Source: Verrucomicrobiota bacterium
GTDB lineage: Bacteria > Verrucomicrobiota > Verrucomicrobiia > Opitutales > Puniceicoccaceae
DNA length: 64,000 nucleotides
Reading direction: 5' to 3'
Assembly: GCA_038744685.1 (NCBI GenBank)
Contig: JBCDMB010000007.1
Span: forward strand, 62,001-126,000
Part shown: positions 51,364 through 60,103 of the stretch, piece by piece
Position numbering within the stretch: the first letter of the stretch is position 1
Layout: every line of letters starts with the position of its first letter
Made by a program: the position numbers and the translations under genes
Notes under the pieces: model-generated
Told to the model about the DNA's origin: nothing
Database searches by the model: none
Seen by the model: only the letters and a program-made list of their open reading frames with translations

Positions 51364-53697
51364 TCAGCGGAGACTCACTGCGTCCACATCAAAGGTCACT
51401 CTAACTCCCTCCGGTAGATCAAACTTTTCCAGCAATCCCGATAGGCGTTTTCCCGTCGATTGAACCGCCTCAGTAAAATACCAGAGTTGGACTCGGTATT
51501 GGTCGGCGATTTTCTCCACCGGAGGCGGCGCAGGACCCCGTATTTCGACCTCGGCACCGAGGGCCCTTTCGGCCGCCTCGACCCATTTCTCGGCGACAAA
51601 CCATACCTTTTCTTCATTTCTCCCTTGAAACAACTGACGGATCAGATGACGGAAAGGCGGGTAGCGAAACTCCCTTCGCAACTCCAGCTCCTCGCGAAGA
51701 AACCCATCAAAGTCCTGCTGCCGAGCAAACTGGATGGGGGCCGCGTGAGGAGTTACGGTTTGCACGACGACTTCACCGGATCGGTCTCCCCTCCCTGCCC
51801 TTCCAGACACCTGAACGATTAACTGAAACGTTCTCTCCGCCGCACGAAAGTCCTCTTGGTGGAGCGAGAGGTCTGCGTCAACCAGCCCAGCCAGAGTCAC
51901 GTTCGGAAAATCCAATCCTTTCCCGATCATTTGCGTGCCAACCAATACATCGATCTTACCCTTTCTGAAATCGCCAAGCACGCGGCGGAAATGGTTTCGG
52001 CGGCGGGCTGAATCCGCATCCAACCGAACGACGGTCGCCCGCGGAAATAGCTTCATCACTGAATCCTCAACCCGTTGCGTTCCCGAACCCTTCCATCGAA
52101 AGCCCGCAGAGCCGCAAGAAGGACAGCTGGACGGTGCCACCTCTTCATAACGACACATATGACACCGCATGCGGTTATCCGTGCGATGCAAGGTCAGTCC
52201 TACACTGCAATGAGGACATTCGATCACGTGACCGCAATCCGGGCAAAGAGCGGTGGTCGAGTAACCCCGGCGATTTAGAAAGAGAATGACCTGCTCGCCC
52301 TTTTCCAGACGATCTGTCATCTTCTCCTTCAATAGATCCGAGAAGAGGCTTGTCCCTTTTCCAACAGACCTGGCGCGTCTCAGATCGACCACATGGAGAA
52401 GAGGCATCTGACGGTCATCGATTCTTTTGGTCAAGCGGACCACTGAATACTTGCCCGTTTCAACGTTATAGAGGGTTTCAAGAGCGGGAGTGGCAGAACC
52501 GAGAACGCACATGGCGTTTCGGACGTAAGCACGAAGAATCGCGACATCCCGCCCATGGTAGCGCGGAGTCTCCTCTTGCTTGTAGGCTGGCTCGTGCTCC
52601 TCATCGACTATGACAAGGCGTAGTGCCGTAAAAGGTGCAAAGACCGCCGACCGCGCCCCCACCACCACATTTGCTCTACCAGCGGCAACCTCCCGGAACG
52701 CATCGGCCCGTTGGCCCGCAGACAAATTACTATGCCAAACCACCACCTGTGCTCCGATCGCTTCCAGCCGGCTCCGTACCCTCGCTACTGTTTGTGGCGC
52801 CAGGGCAATTTCCGGGACCAAAAACAATACCTGTCCACCCCCAGCGATCGTCTTCTCCATGAGGCGCAGATAAACCTCGGTCTTTCCCGATCCTGTTACC
52901 CCGTGAAGTAGCCAGCACGAATAAGCTTCTTGGCTTCGTGCAACCTCCAGCTTCTCGAAGGCTTTACTTTGCTCCTCGGTCAATACCGGAGGCCCCGCTT
53001 CCTGAACCGCCTCTCCATCCAATCCGTCTCGATAGGACTCCCGCGATGGAGTTGCGATCGAACAAACCGCCAATCCTTTGCTGACCAAGCCCCCTGCAAC
53101 CGTCGATGATAGATTCATCCGCCGGAGGATCATCCCCCTAGGCTGCGCCTGCGTTTGGTCGAGAAGAAAAGTGAGAAGCTCAGCCTGGCGAGGTGCTTTC
53201 CGTTTGAGCTGATCGATGGCTTCCTCCTTTACCGGACGAACTGCTTCAATCCAAACCTCTGCTTTTGCCGCTTTTCCCTCCCGAACCGGTGCGGGGACCA
53301 TCGTTTCCACAGTCGCGCGAAAGGAAGCCATGTAGTAGTCGGATATCCACTGGGCCAGTTTTAGGAGATCTCCCGGTAATACCGAACCTTCGGACACGAG
53401 CGCACTGACATACTTGATGCGATTCTCCGGCAAATCACAGACGTCACTTACACCTACTACAAGAGCCTTCTGCCGCCCGCCCCGGAGAGGAACAACCACA
53501 AGACTTCCGAGAGAGATCGCTCCAAGAGCAGCTGGAACTCTGTAAGTCAATCGAAGGTCGCCCCCACTCAAAGGAACGACCTCAACGAAGGTCGCCGACT
53601 CAACAGATCGATTCCCTTTGCTGCTCGACACCCTGAGAGTGAGCGGAAAATCCAACTCCCATTCAACTGAATTTCCCGAATCCGCTTTACACCTCAC
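51364..53697 (-). CDS. priA: Primosomal replication helicase PriA
   Basis: A 777-residue helicase that restarts stalled replication forks. Helicase motifs: Walker A LLHGVTGSGKTEVYLR, DEEH in LVIVDEEHEPAYKQ, and IGKGLDFPNVTLAG near motif V. The zinc site has four CxxC pairs: CPDCGHVIECPHC, then CHMCRYEEVAPSSCPSC. The frame begins with GTG 53697. The usual N-terminal strand begins at ATFVEVVPLSGGD, so GTG 53631 may be the true start. Divergent from the Fur-like gene. Confidence 0.93.
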   Translation of the reverse strand: MRCKADSGNSVEWELDFPLTLRVSSSKGNRSVESATFVEVVPLSGGDLRLTYRVPAALGAISLGSLVVVPLRGGRQKALVVGVSDVCDLPENRIKYVSALVSEGSVLPGDLLKLAQWISDYYMASFRATVETMVPAPVREGKAAKAEVWIEAVRPVKEEAIDQLKRKAPRQAELLTFLLDQTQAQPRGMILRRMNLSSTVAGGLVSKGLAVCSIATPSRESYRDGLDGEAVQEAGPPVLTEEQSKAFEKLEVARSQEAYSCWLLHGVTGSGKTEVYLRLMEKTIAGGGQVLFLVPEIALAPQTVARVRSRLEAIGAQVVVWHSNLSAGQRADAFREVAAGRANVVVGARSAVFAPFTALRLVIVDEEHEPAYKQEETPRYHGRDVAILRAYVRNAMCVLGSATPALETLYNVETGKYSVVRLTKRIDDRQMPLLHVVDLRRARSVGKGTSLFSDLLKEKMTDRLEKGEQVILFLNRRGYSTTALCPDCGHVIECPHCSVGLTLHRTDNRMRCHMCRYEEVAPSSCPSCGSAGFRWKGSGTQRVEDSVMKLFPRATVVRLDADSARRRNHFRRVLGDFRKGKIDVLVGTQMIGKGLDFPNVTLAGLVDADLSLHQEDFRAAERTFQLIVQVSGRAGRGDRSGEVVVQTVTPHAAPIQFARQQDFDGFLREELELRREFRYPPFRHLIRQLFQGRNEEKVWFVAEKWVEAAERALGAEVEIRGPAPPPVEKIADQYRVQLWYFTEAVQSTGKRLSGLLEKFDLPEGVRVTFDVDAVSLR

Positions 53698-53728
53698 CCT
53701 ATCAGTGTCAATTTCGTCTCAATAAGAA

Positions 53729-54247
53729 ATGGAAACACCCCTGACTCAGACAGAAACCGAAGATCCGTGGACCACATTTAGAGATTTTCTTTCCAGCCGT
53801 GGATTGAGGATTACAAATCAGCGACACGCTATCTTTAAAGCCGCCTACGAAAGTGAGCACCACTTCACCGCGGAAGAGCTTTTGGACAGTGCGCGGGCAA
53901 TTGACCATACGGTTTCCCGCGCGACAATTTACAGAACGTTGCCGATAATGGTCGAAAGTGGTTTGATCCGCGAAGTCGACATAGGAAAGGACTACAAATA
54001 CTACATGGCCCATCGGTCGGCGGATACTTTCAAAGCGCAGGTGATTTGCATGGAAGACGACCAAATCTACGAGGTGGACGCACCTTTTATGGAATGGTAT
54101 GGCAAGGCAGTCGCCGCCAAACTGGGTCTCGAGGTGGTATCTCAGCGCCTGCAGGTACAGGCGAAATATAGGGCGGATATCGAGGTTAGTGAGGCGGTTG
54201 AGGAAGCACGCCGAAAGGCCCTTTCCGGAGGCGTTGCCAAGGTTTAA
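53729..54247 (+). CDS. Divergent Fur-family regulator
   Basis: A 172-residue protein. The winged-helix half is clear: [35 protein letters not shown] and [19 protein letters not shown]. In the second half, the Fur dimerisation and metal sites are badly altered. The place of the usual HHDHxxCxxC segment reads [19 protein letters not shown], so the histidine cluster and one cysteine of the CxxC are gone, as is a C-terminal cysteine pair. It may have lost metal control or sense something else. ATG 53729. Followed after 7 bases by the TPR gene. Confidence 0.8.
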   Translation: METPLTQTETEDPWTTFRDFLSSRGLRITNQRHAIFKAAYESEHHFTAEELLDSARAIDHTVSRATIYRTLPIMVESGLIREVDIGKDYKYYMAHRSADTFKAQVICMEDDQIYEVDAPFMEWYGKAVAAKLGLEVVSQRLQVQAKYRADIEVSEAVEEARRKALSGGVAKV

Positions 54248-54254
54248 CAAAGGG

Positions 54255-54665
54255 ATGGGGTCAAGTCTCAATCCAACCAGCACAGACGAAGAAAAAGACT
54301 ACAGTTTCGAAGTCGGTTTTTTCGAGGATCTTTCTCGCCGAAACAGCAAGGACTTGCGCGTTCTTGAGGTCTTGGCGCATTACTACACTAAAAGTGGTAG
54401 GGTTGGCGAGGGCCTGAGGGTCGACCGGAGGATTGTTCGCCAGGATCCAGACAATCCAGTGGCTCACTACAACTTGGCGTGTAGCCTGGCATTGCGAAAT
54501 CGAAAGAAGGAAGCCGTCGAGTCTTTGGAAAATGCGATTAAACGCGGCTACCGTGACATTTCTTGGATGTTGAACGACGAAGATTTGAAAAACCTTCGGG
54601 AGTATCGCCCGTTCGTAGTTCTCATTGAGAGAGTGAGGAAGCACTTGGAAGGTGGGGTCGCCTAG
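54255..54665 (+). CDS. Small TPR-type protein
   Basis: A 136-residue protein from ATG 54255, with AAAGGG just upstream. The middle has a TPR unit (DNPVAHYNLACSLALRNRKK) and flanking helices LEVLAHYYTKSGRVGEGL and EAVESLENAIKRGYRD. It resembles the TPR-end-of-peptide-motif family. The stop overlaps the lplA start by 14 bases and it starts 7 bases after the Fur-like gene, so the three form one transcript. Function unknown. Confidence 0.8.
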   Translation: MGSSLNPTSTDEEKDYSFEVGFFEDLSRRNSKDLRVLEVLAHYYTKSGRVGEGLRVDRRIVRQDPDNPVAHYNLACSLALRNRKKEAVESLENAIKRGYRDISWMLNDEDLKNLREYRPFVVLIERVRKHLEGGVA

Positions 54666-55659
54666 CTCATCGGGACGAGTTCGCTACGCTTGGATTTCGG
54701 ACGATGACGACCCGACTCTCCACGCCTGTTTGGAGGAGGCCTGTTTAAGGGACTCTGAAGAGGATTATCTTCTGGTCTACATCAATCGCCCATCGCTCCA
54801 TGTGGGAAAGAACCAAAACCTCTGGGCGCAAGTCTCCGCGAAAGAAGTATTTGAGTCCAACGTAAGTCTCCATCGGAGGATTACGGGGGGAGGAACGGTG
54901 TACCATGATTTCGGCAATCTTAACTACGCTCTCATCTCGACTGGAGAGCCTCGGGTAGATTTCTGCCGTCATCTCCACTTCCTCTTTCCCTATTTTGAGG
55001 CAAGGAAACTCTCGGTGGAGATTCGCAACCGGAGCGATCTATTTAAGGGGGAAGGGAAATTCTCCGGGAATGCCGAGTATTTCTCTGGTCGTCGGATCCT
55101 GCACCACGGAACGCTGCTCTTCAAATCTGATTTGAATCGACTGCATTCCCTTCTCACCCCATCTTCCTCGGCATACCGAGATCGGAGCATCGATTCGAAC
55201 CGCAACCGAACAATCAATCTCTCCACTTTTCTTCCAAAACTCTCCGATACTCGTTCCTTCGCCGAGGATTTCGTTGCTACTCTTCAGGATTTCCATCCGT
55301 GTCTCACTCTCCTTGACAAGCCTCCAATCGCGCTCAAGACGGCAAATGAGAAATATGGTGAACGTTTCAAGTCTAACGGGTGGATCTACGGGCGCTCACC
55401 AAAATATGAGCTGAGGAAAACGGTGAAGTCTTCTTTCGGAGAAGTGAGCAGCCTCCTCGTTGTTCGGGAGGGTAAAATAATGTCCGCCAGATTCAAGTGC
55501 GACGACAAACAATGGGACGAGAGTTTTCAGAGGCTTGCGATCGACCTCGGAGATAAGCTTCACGCACCGTCCGAGATTTCAAAATGCCTCCCAAAGAATG
55601 AAAACGCGGACAGATTTAGCTCGTTACTCTCGGACCATTGGCTGGATCTTCTCTTCTAG
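54652..55659 (+). CDS. lplA: Lipoate-protein ligase A family protein
   Basis: A 335-residue enzyme. LHVGKNQNLWAQVSAKE, HRRITGGGTVYHDFGNLNYA (lipoyl-AMP-binding segment) and GKFSGNAEYFSGRRILHHGTLLF (the conserved lysine and phosphate region) are typical. The C-terminal accessory domain (WIYGRSPKYEL, REGKIMSARFKCDD) is present. It attaches salvaged lipoate to proteins such as GcvH. Start GTG 54652, overlapping the TPR gene. Confidence 0.9.
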   Translation: MGSPSSSGRVRYAWISDDDDPTLHACLEEACLRDSEEDYLLVYINRPSLHVGKNQNLWAQVSAKEVFESNVSLHRRITGGGTVYHDFGNLNYALISTGEPRVDFCRHLHFLFPYFEARKLSVEIRNRSDLFKGEGKFSGNAEYFSGRRILHHGTLLFKSDLNRLHSLLTPSSSAYRDRSIDSNRNRTINLSTFLPKLSDTRSFAEDFVATLQDFHPCLTLLDKPPIALKTANEKYGERFKSNGWIYGRSPKYELRKTVKSSFGEVSSLLVVREGKIMSARFKCDDKQWDESFQRLAIDLGDKLHAPSEISKCLPKNENADRFSSLLSDHWLDLLF

Positions 55660-55680
55660 GTGCTACTGGCAAAACGAACA

Positions 55681-56457
55681 ATGAGTGAATTCGTCTTACA
55701 ATACGAAAATCTGAATGTCTGCTACGGTTTGAATGAATCCTCCGATTTTGCGCTTAGAGACTTTTCACTTGAGGTCTCTCGGGGCGAGGTCTTTGCACTT
55801 GTTGGGGAAAGTGGTAGCGGAAAATCGACTGCTGGATTCGCTGCAGGAGGTCTACTTCAATCCAACAACACTGAGGTGAGCGGCCGAATTGCTGTCGCCG
55901 GTCGTTCGATTCCCGCAGATGACTTCGCTACCTTGCGCAAAAACTGTGGAGTTAAGATCGGGTTCGTTTTTCAGGAACCGGCATCTGCGCTTCACCCAAC
56001 TATCCGGATAAAAACACAAGTTGCCGAGGCCATTCAGCCAAGGAGATCCCGAGAGGAGACGGATCTTCGCGTGGCTCAGCTTCTCGAATCCGTTCAACTC
56101 GATCCGGAGAAGCGTATTCTCGGCTCCTACCCTCACCACCTAAGTGGCGGAATGCAGCAGAGGATCGTCCTGGCAATGGCGATTGCCAATTCGCCCCCCG
56201 TTTTAATAGCCGATGAACCTACAACAGCGCTCGATCCAACGATTAGGAAAGAGGTGTTGGAGCTCATCCGGAATCAAGCGAGTGAGAACGCCCGGAGTGT
56301 GCTTTTGATTACTCATGACCTTGGCGTGGTCTCTCACTATTCAGATCGAATGGCGGTTTTAAAAAAGGGACAGATCGTCGAGAGCGGCGACACTAAGAGG
56401 GTCCTAGCAAATCCCCAGCACGAATATACACGGGAACTGATTGCTTCCGCTCTCTGA
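55681..56457 (+). CDS. OppD-like ABC transporter ATPase
   Basis: A 258-residue ATPase from ATG 55681 (GTG 55660 also open). Walker A GESGSGKSTAGF, Q-loop VFQEPASALHPTIR, signature HLSGGMQQRIVLAMA, Walker B VLIADEPTTALDPT. It stops soon after the ATPase domain (QHEYTRELIASAL), without the long peptide-transporter tail of the copy at 36939. Second OppD/OppF-like pair in the window; neither has a permease nearby. Confidence 0.85.
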   Translation: MSEFVLQYENLNVCYGLNESSDFALRDFSLEVSRGEVFALVGESGSGKSTAGFAAGGLLQSNNTEVSGRIAVAGRSIPADDFATLRKNCGVKIGFVFQEPASALHPTIRIKTQVAEAIQPRRSREETDLRVAQLLESVQLDPEKRILGSYPHHLSGGMQQRIVLAMAIANSPPVLIADEPTTALDPTIRKEVLELIRNQASENARSVLLITHDLGVVSHYSDRMAVLKKGQIVESGDTKRVLANPQHEYTRELIASAL

Positions 56458-56477
56458 ACAATTTTGCTCCTATACCG

Positions 56478-57317
56478 ATGTTCCCAAGAGAAAAAACTGA
56501 AAGCCAACTCCTACTTGAAAACGTTTCAGTTGAGTACCGTGGAGGGTTTAGGGCAGTTCACGAAGTGACCTTTCGAATTGAAGAAGGTGAAAGAGTCGGA
56601 CTCGTGGGAGAGAGCGGGAGTGGAAAGTCTTCTTTGGCCCGGGCAATTCTCGGGCTACAACCGATCTCCGGCGGATCAATTTCGATCAACGGGAAGACTT
56701 ATCATGGCAGATCTCAAAAAGAGAGGATCGATCGGGCGCGGTTGGTTCAAATGGTCTTTCAGGATCCATACCATTCACTCAATCCGCGACGATCCATACT
56801 GCAAAGTCTTTCTGAAGCAGTTGCTGCCCAAGCCAATCCGCCGCCTGCAAAAGACTATCCGAGTGCCTGCACTAGCCTCCTCGAAAGAGTTGGATTGGAT
56901 CTTTCGATCCTCCCTCGGTATCCCCACGAATTTAGCGGCGGTCAACGGCAGAGAATTTGCATTGCCCGCGCTCTAGCCGTTCAACCTAGAATCCTAATCT
57001 GCGACGAAGCCGTAAGCGCTCTGGACGCGTCTACCCAAGCCTCGGTGGTGCGACTGCTAAAAAAGATCAGCGAGGAAGAAGGTATTAGCCTACTCTTTAT
57101 CACTCACGATTTACCCCTGATCGAGAGTCTTTGTGAAAGGGTAGTCATCATGCACAAAGGAAACTTGAAAGAGGAGGGACAGTCTGCCGAAGTCTTCTCA
57201 ACTCCTAAGACAAAGGAGACCAAGAGGTTGTTGGACTCAGTCCTTAGACTGGAGGTGAAAGATGACCGAGTGGACCCGGTTCCTACTGCGAAACCTTTCT
57301 CAGGTGAGAATGCCTGA
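56478..57317 (+). CDS. OppF-like ABC transporter ATPase
   Basis: A 279-residue ATPase. Walker A GESGSGKSSLARA, Q-loop MVFQDPYHSLNPRRSI, signature FSGGQRQRICIARALA, Walker B ILICDEAVSALDAST. It ends after ETKRLLDSVLRLEVK without the usual OppF tail cysteines. It starts 20 bases after the preceding ATPase. Its 3' end overlaps the LacI gene tail-to-tail by 35 bases. Confidence 0.85.
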   Translation: MFPREKTESQLLLENVSVEYRGGFRAVHEVTFRIEEGERVGLVGESGSGKSSLARAILGLQPISGGSISINGKTYHGRSQKERIDRARLVQMVFQDPYHSLNPRRSILQSLSEAVAAQANPPPAKDYPSACTSLLERVGLDLSILPRYPHEFSGGQRQRICIARALAVQPRILICDEAVSALDASTQASVVRLLKKISEEEGISLLFITHDLPLIESLCERVVIMHKGNLKEEGQSAEVFSTPKTKETKRLLDSVLRLEVKDDRVDPVPTAKPFSGENA

Positions 57318-58323
57318 TCACAATTTCCGTCGGGATGACTTGGCGCACTGGCACCTTTCCCCGTTTTTCGATTCCGTCAATGATCCCATTGACCGCTGCT
57401 TGCATCAGTAGATGAATATTTTGGTCCACCGTTGTGAGCTTTGGTTCGGTAAAAGACGCGACATCAAGGTTATCGTGACCTACCACCGATAGGTCTCCAG
57501 GAATTTGAACTCCCGCACTTCGAAGATGAGTGATCAGACCAATCGCAACACGGTCATTCACCGCGACAACTGCCGAGGGTTTCTTTTTCTCCTTCAAAAC
57601 CATTTTTCCAAGTCTCTCTCCATACTCATAGTCATGTGTAACCATTCCAGGTTCGAATAGTGACCAAATCTTTGTTGCCTTTCGGCGAGAGAGGAAAAGC
57701 TCTACTCCTTTCAAACGCTGAAAGCTGTATGGATACTCCGGATCGAAACCAGCGAGGCCAAAAGAGCGGTGTTGCTCCTTCCAAAGCAGTTCGAGCATTT
57801 TTTCCATGGCACCCGCACGGTCGACCTCAACGGAAGGGAAGTCGACGTCTGTCTCTGGATCCACCAGGGAAACCGGTGTTCCAGACTGGACCAGTTCTGC
57901 AAAAACTGGAGAGTTTCCCGAAAGGATCGACCCAATCACAACGATTCCGTCGACCTTAAGATTGAGAAATCGGGAAAGCACCTGCTCTTCTAGGACCCGG
58001 TTCCGCCCAGTCAGCTCTAAAAGACAGCGAAAACCCTCTTTCCGGAACAGTGCCTGTAGACGACCCACTTTCTTGCTCAGTGAAGGTGAATCCAATTCTT
58101 GAATACAGACGCCTATCGTCAAGGTCCTTCCTCCCCGCAACGTTCTCGCGTAAAGACTGGGTTCAAAACCACTCTCTCGAACGAGCGCCCTGACCCGCGC
58201 CTCCGTTTTCTTACTCACACCGCCATGGCCGTTCAGCACTCGGGAAACGGTCCAGCGGGACAAGCCTAATGAGCGAGCGAGAGCTTCGGTTGAGTTGATT
58301 CTCCGCCTTCGAGAGCCACTCAT
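57283..58323 (-). CDS. LacI-family transcriptional regulator
   Basis: A 346-residue repressor. The DNA-binding helix-turn-helix is INSTEALARSLGLSRWTVSRVLNG. The periplasmic-binding-like sensor has LTIGVCIQELDSPSL, KVDGIVVIGSILSG, AVVAVNDRVAIGLITHLRSAG and GDLSVVGHDNLDVASFTEP. Sugar-like ligand assumed, identity unknown. Start ATG 58323. The AraD-like gene lies 64 bases upstream on the same strand, so it is a likely target. Confidence 0.92.
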   Translation of the reverse strand: MSGSRRRRINSTEALARSLGLSRWTVSRVLNGHGGVSKKTEARVRALVRESGFEPSLYARTLRGGRTLTIGVCIQELDSPSLSKKVGRLQALFRKEGFRCLLELTGRNRVLEEQVLSRFLNLKVDGIVVIGSILSGNSPVFAELVQSGTPVSLVDPETDVDFPSVEVDRAGAMEKMLELLWKEQHRSFGLAGFDPEYPYSFQRLKGVELFLSRRKATKIWSLFEPGMVTHDYEYGERLGKMVLKEKKKPSAVVAVNDRVAIGLITHLRSAGVQIPGDLSVVGHDNLDVASFTEPKLTTVDQNIHLLMQAAVNGIIDGIEKRGKVPVRQVIPTEIVIRHSHLRKVSQ

Positions 58324-58387
58324 AGCGACCTCAGACTTTCTCGAGAAGAATACTCATCCCGAATCCTTGTAAAACTGCACCCCTTGA

Positions 58388-59134
58388 CTAGCGAAGCTCA
58401 ATCTGGCGACCCCTGATCCGATAGGACGGAACAATTCCCCGCTTCCTCATCAGCGAAAAGTGTCTGCGTATATCCGAATCCCGGAGCGAAGACTGATCCG
58501 GGTTCAGCGTAAGCGTCCCATAAGCAAGTTCCGCGAGCATCTCGACATAAACCGCATTTCGGGCAGCATCCATTGGAGAATCACCCCAAGTTACCGGGCC
58601 CAACCGGTCGACCAAAATCGCGGGAACCAAACTGGGATCTTCACCACTAGCTTCGTAGTGCGCGACAATCTGTTCTCCCACCCTCTCGTAGTAGCTTTCA
58701 TCGTCAATCTCGTCCTCGGAGGGAACGGTAATAGGAATCTCTCCTTGGAAAAAATCGGCGTGAGCGACCCCTAGACAGGGTATCGCCCGGCCCGCTTGAG
58801 CCCACATCGTCGCATACTTTGAGTGGGTTCCGACCACAGATCGAATGTCAGGAAGATCCCGGTACAGACTCAAATGAGCCTCGAGACCGGTAGCAGGCGC
58901 TCCCAGGCCCTCTACAACTTGGCCAGTCCGCGCTGAAACGACCAGGTAGTTCTCTGGAGAGAGATTTACGTAATCGATTCCTCGGGGCTTGATCACGACC
59001 AGTCCCCTCCTGCGGTCGAAGCCGCTAATGTTTCCCCGGAAATAATCAACCAGTCCGTTTTCAATGAGTTGAAGTGTCGCCTCATGGACGGCCAAACGAA
59101 GGTTTTCGAGCATAGAGCCCGAACCAAAACCCAT
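58388..59134 (-). CDS. Class II aldolase/AraD-like protein with altered zinc site
   Basis: A 248-residue protein of the ribulose-5-phosphate 4-epimerase fold: GNISGFD, VIKPRGIDYV, VGTHSKYATMWAQAGRA and AHADFFQGEIPIT align with E. coli AraD. The AraD zinc ligands as I recall them (D76, H95, H97, H171) seem mostly lost: the sites read G83, G102, H104 and L178 (DRLGPVTWG replaces HSHGPFAWG). The catalytic aspartate (AHADFF) remains. It may use another metal or have another role. Start ATG 59134; ATG 59113 (MLENLRLAV) matches the family start. Divergent from the amidohydrolase at 59194. Confidence 0.85.
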   Translation of the reverse strand: MGFGSGSMLENLRLAVHEATLQLIENGLVDYFRGNISGFDRRRGLVVIKPRGIDYVNLSPENYLVVSARTGQVVEGLGAPATGLEAHLSLYRDLPDIRSVVGTHSKYATMWAQAGRAIPCLGVAHADFFQGEIPITVPSEDEIDDESYYERVGEQIVAHYEASGEDPSLVPAILVDRLGPVTWGDSPMDAARNAVYVEMLAELAYGTLTLNPDQSSLRDSDIRRHFSLMRKRGIVPSYRIRGRQIELR

Positions 59135-59193
59135 CGACAGATCGAGAGCAACCCTGTAAATTTCGCGGCTTTTGTGAGGTTTTCGACTGGATT

Positions 59194-60084
59194 ATGGTGA
59201 TTGATTGTCATGCTCATGCTTTCCCTGAGGAAGCAGTTGCAAACCCTCAAAAGTGGGCCTTGGAAAAAGGCGAAAAACACTGGAGTGAACTCGTTCTACC
59301 GAGTGGTTCGAAACCTTCGCTTCAGTGCTGGAGGGGGAAAACGGACTTTTACCGAGAAACCGAAAAAGACGGAATCGAATATACCATTCTTTTGGGGTGG
59401 TATTGGGAAAACCCAGACACCTGTTCTCTTCACAACGACGAAATGGCAGGTTGGTTACGACAGTTTCCTTCAAAGTTTTCGGCCTTAGCCTCTGTTCATC
59501 CAGGGGGTCCACCGCCAGGGGAAGTCGTGGCGAAAGCGGTTGAGCAGGGGTTCTCTGGTTTTGGAGAAATTCATCCAACCGTTCAGCATTCGAGCATTCT
59601 AGATCCGTTTTGGCAAGAGCTGGCTGAAAGATCAGCCCAGCAGAATCTTGCGTTCAACTTTCACGTGTCTGAACTGGTGGGGCGGACCCACGGCGGCCGA
59701 TTGGAAACGCCCTTTCAGGAAATCCAAAGGTTCATTTCTGATCATCCAGAACTCACCGTCATACTTTCACACTGGGGCGGCGGTCTTTTGTTTTATGAAC
59801 TCAACCCTTTTGTGCGTAAAGAGTTCGCGAACGTTTTCTACGATTCCGCAGCGAGTCCCCTTCTCTACGATCCAAAGATCTTCGAACTAGCTTGTCAGAT
59901 GGTCGGAGCGGAGAAAATACTCTTTGGCTCCGACTATCCTTTGCGACTTTATCCCGCGAGCGAAAAGGGGCCAGGCCGCGCGAGGTTTCTGAGCGAGATT
60001 TCGCAATCAGGACTTTCAGGTAAACAGCTGGACGCGATCCTCCATCGCAACGCCTCGAGGCTCTTCGATATCACTGAGGTGTAA
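59194..60084 (+). CDS. Amidohydrolase family 2 (TIM-barrel) hydrolase
   Basis: A 296-residue metal-dependent hydrolase. It opens VIDCHAHAFPE (HxH), has FNFHVSELVGR, VILSHWGGGLLFYEL (metal histidine) and ILFGSDYPLRL (aspartate). These are the signs of the amidohydrolase-2 group, which includes decarboxylases and lactonases. The substrate is not known; the divergent AraD-like gene and LacI regulator suggest carbohydrate breakdown. ATG 59194 with TGAGG upstream. Confidence 0.88.
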   Translation: MVIDCHAHAFPEEAVANPQKWALEKGEKHWSELVLPSGSKPSLQCWRGKTDFYRETEKDGIEYTILLGWYWENPDTCSLHNDEMAGWLRQFPSKFSALASVHPGGPPPGEVVAKAVEQGFSGFGEIHPTVQHSSILDPFWQELAERSAQQNLAFNFHVSELVGRTHGGRLETPFQEIQRFISDHPELTVILSHWGGGLLFYELNPFVRKEFANVFYDSAASPLLYDPKIFELACQMVGAEKILFGSDYPLRLYPASEKGPGRARFLSEISQSGLSGKQLDAILHRNASRLFDITEV

Positions 60085-60103
60085 TACCGGATTCAGGATA
60101 TTT

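Noticed and set aside
53708-54283. Leftward 191-codon frame opposite the Fur-like gene
   Set aside because: Antisense to a gene with a well-defined winged-helix motif; composition is uncharacteristic of a protein.
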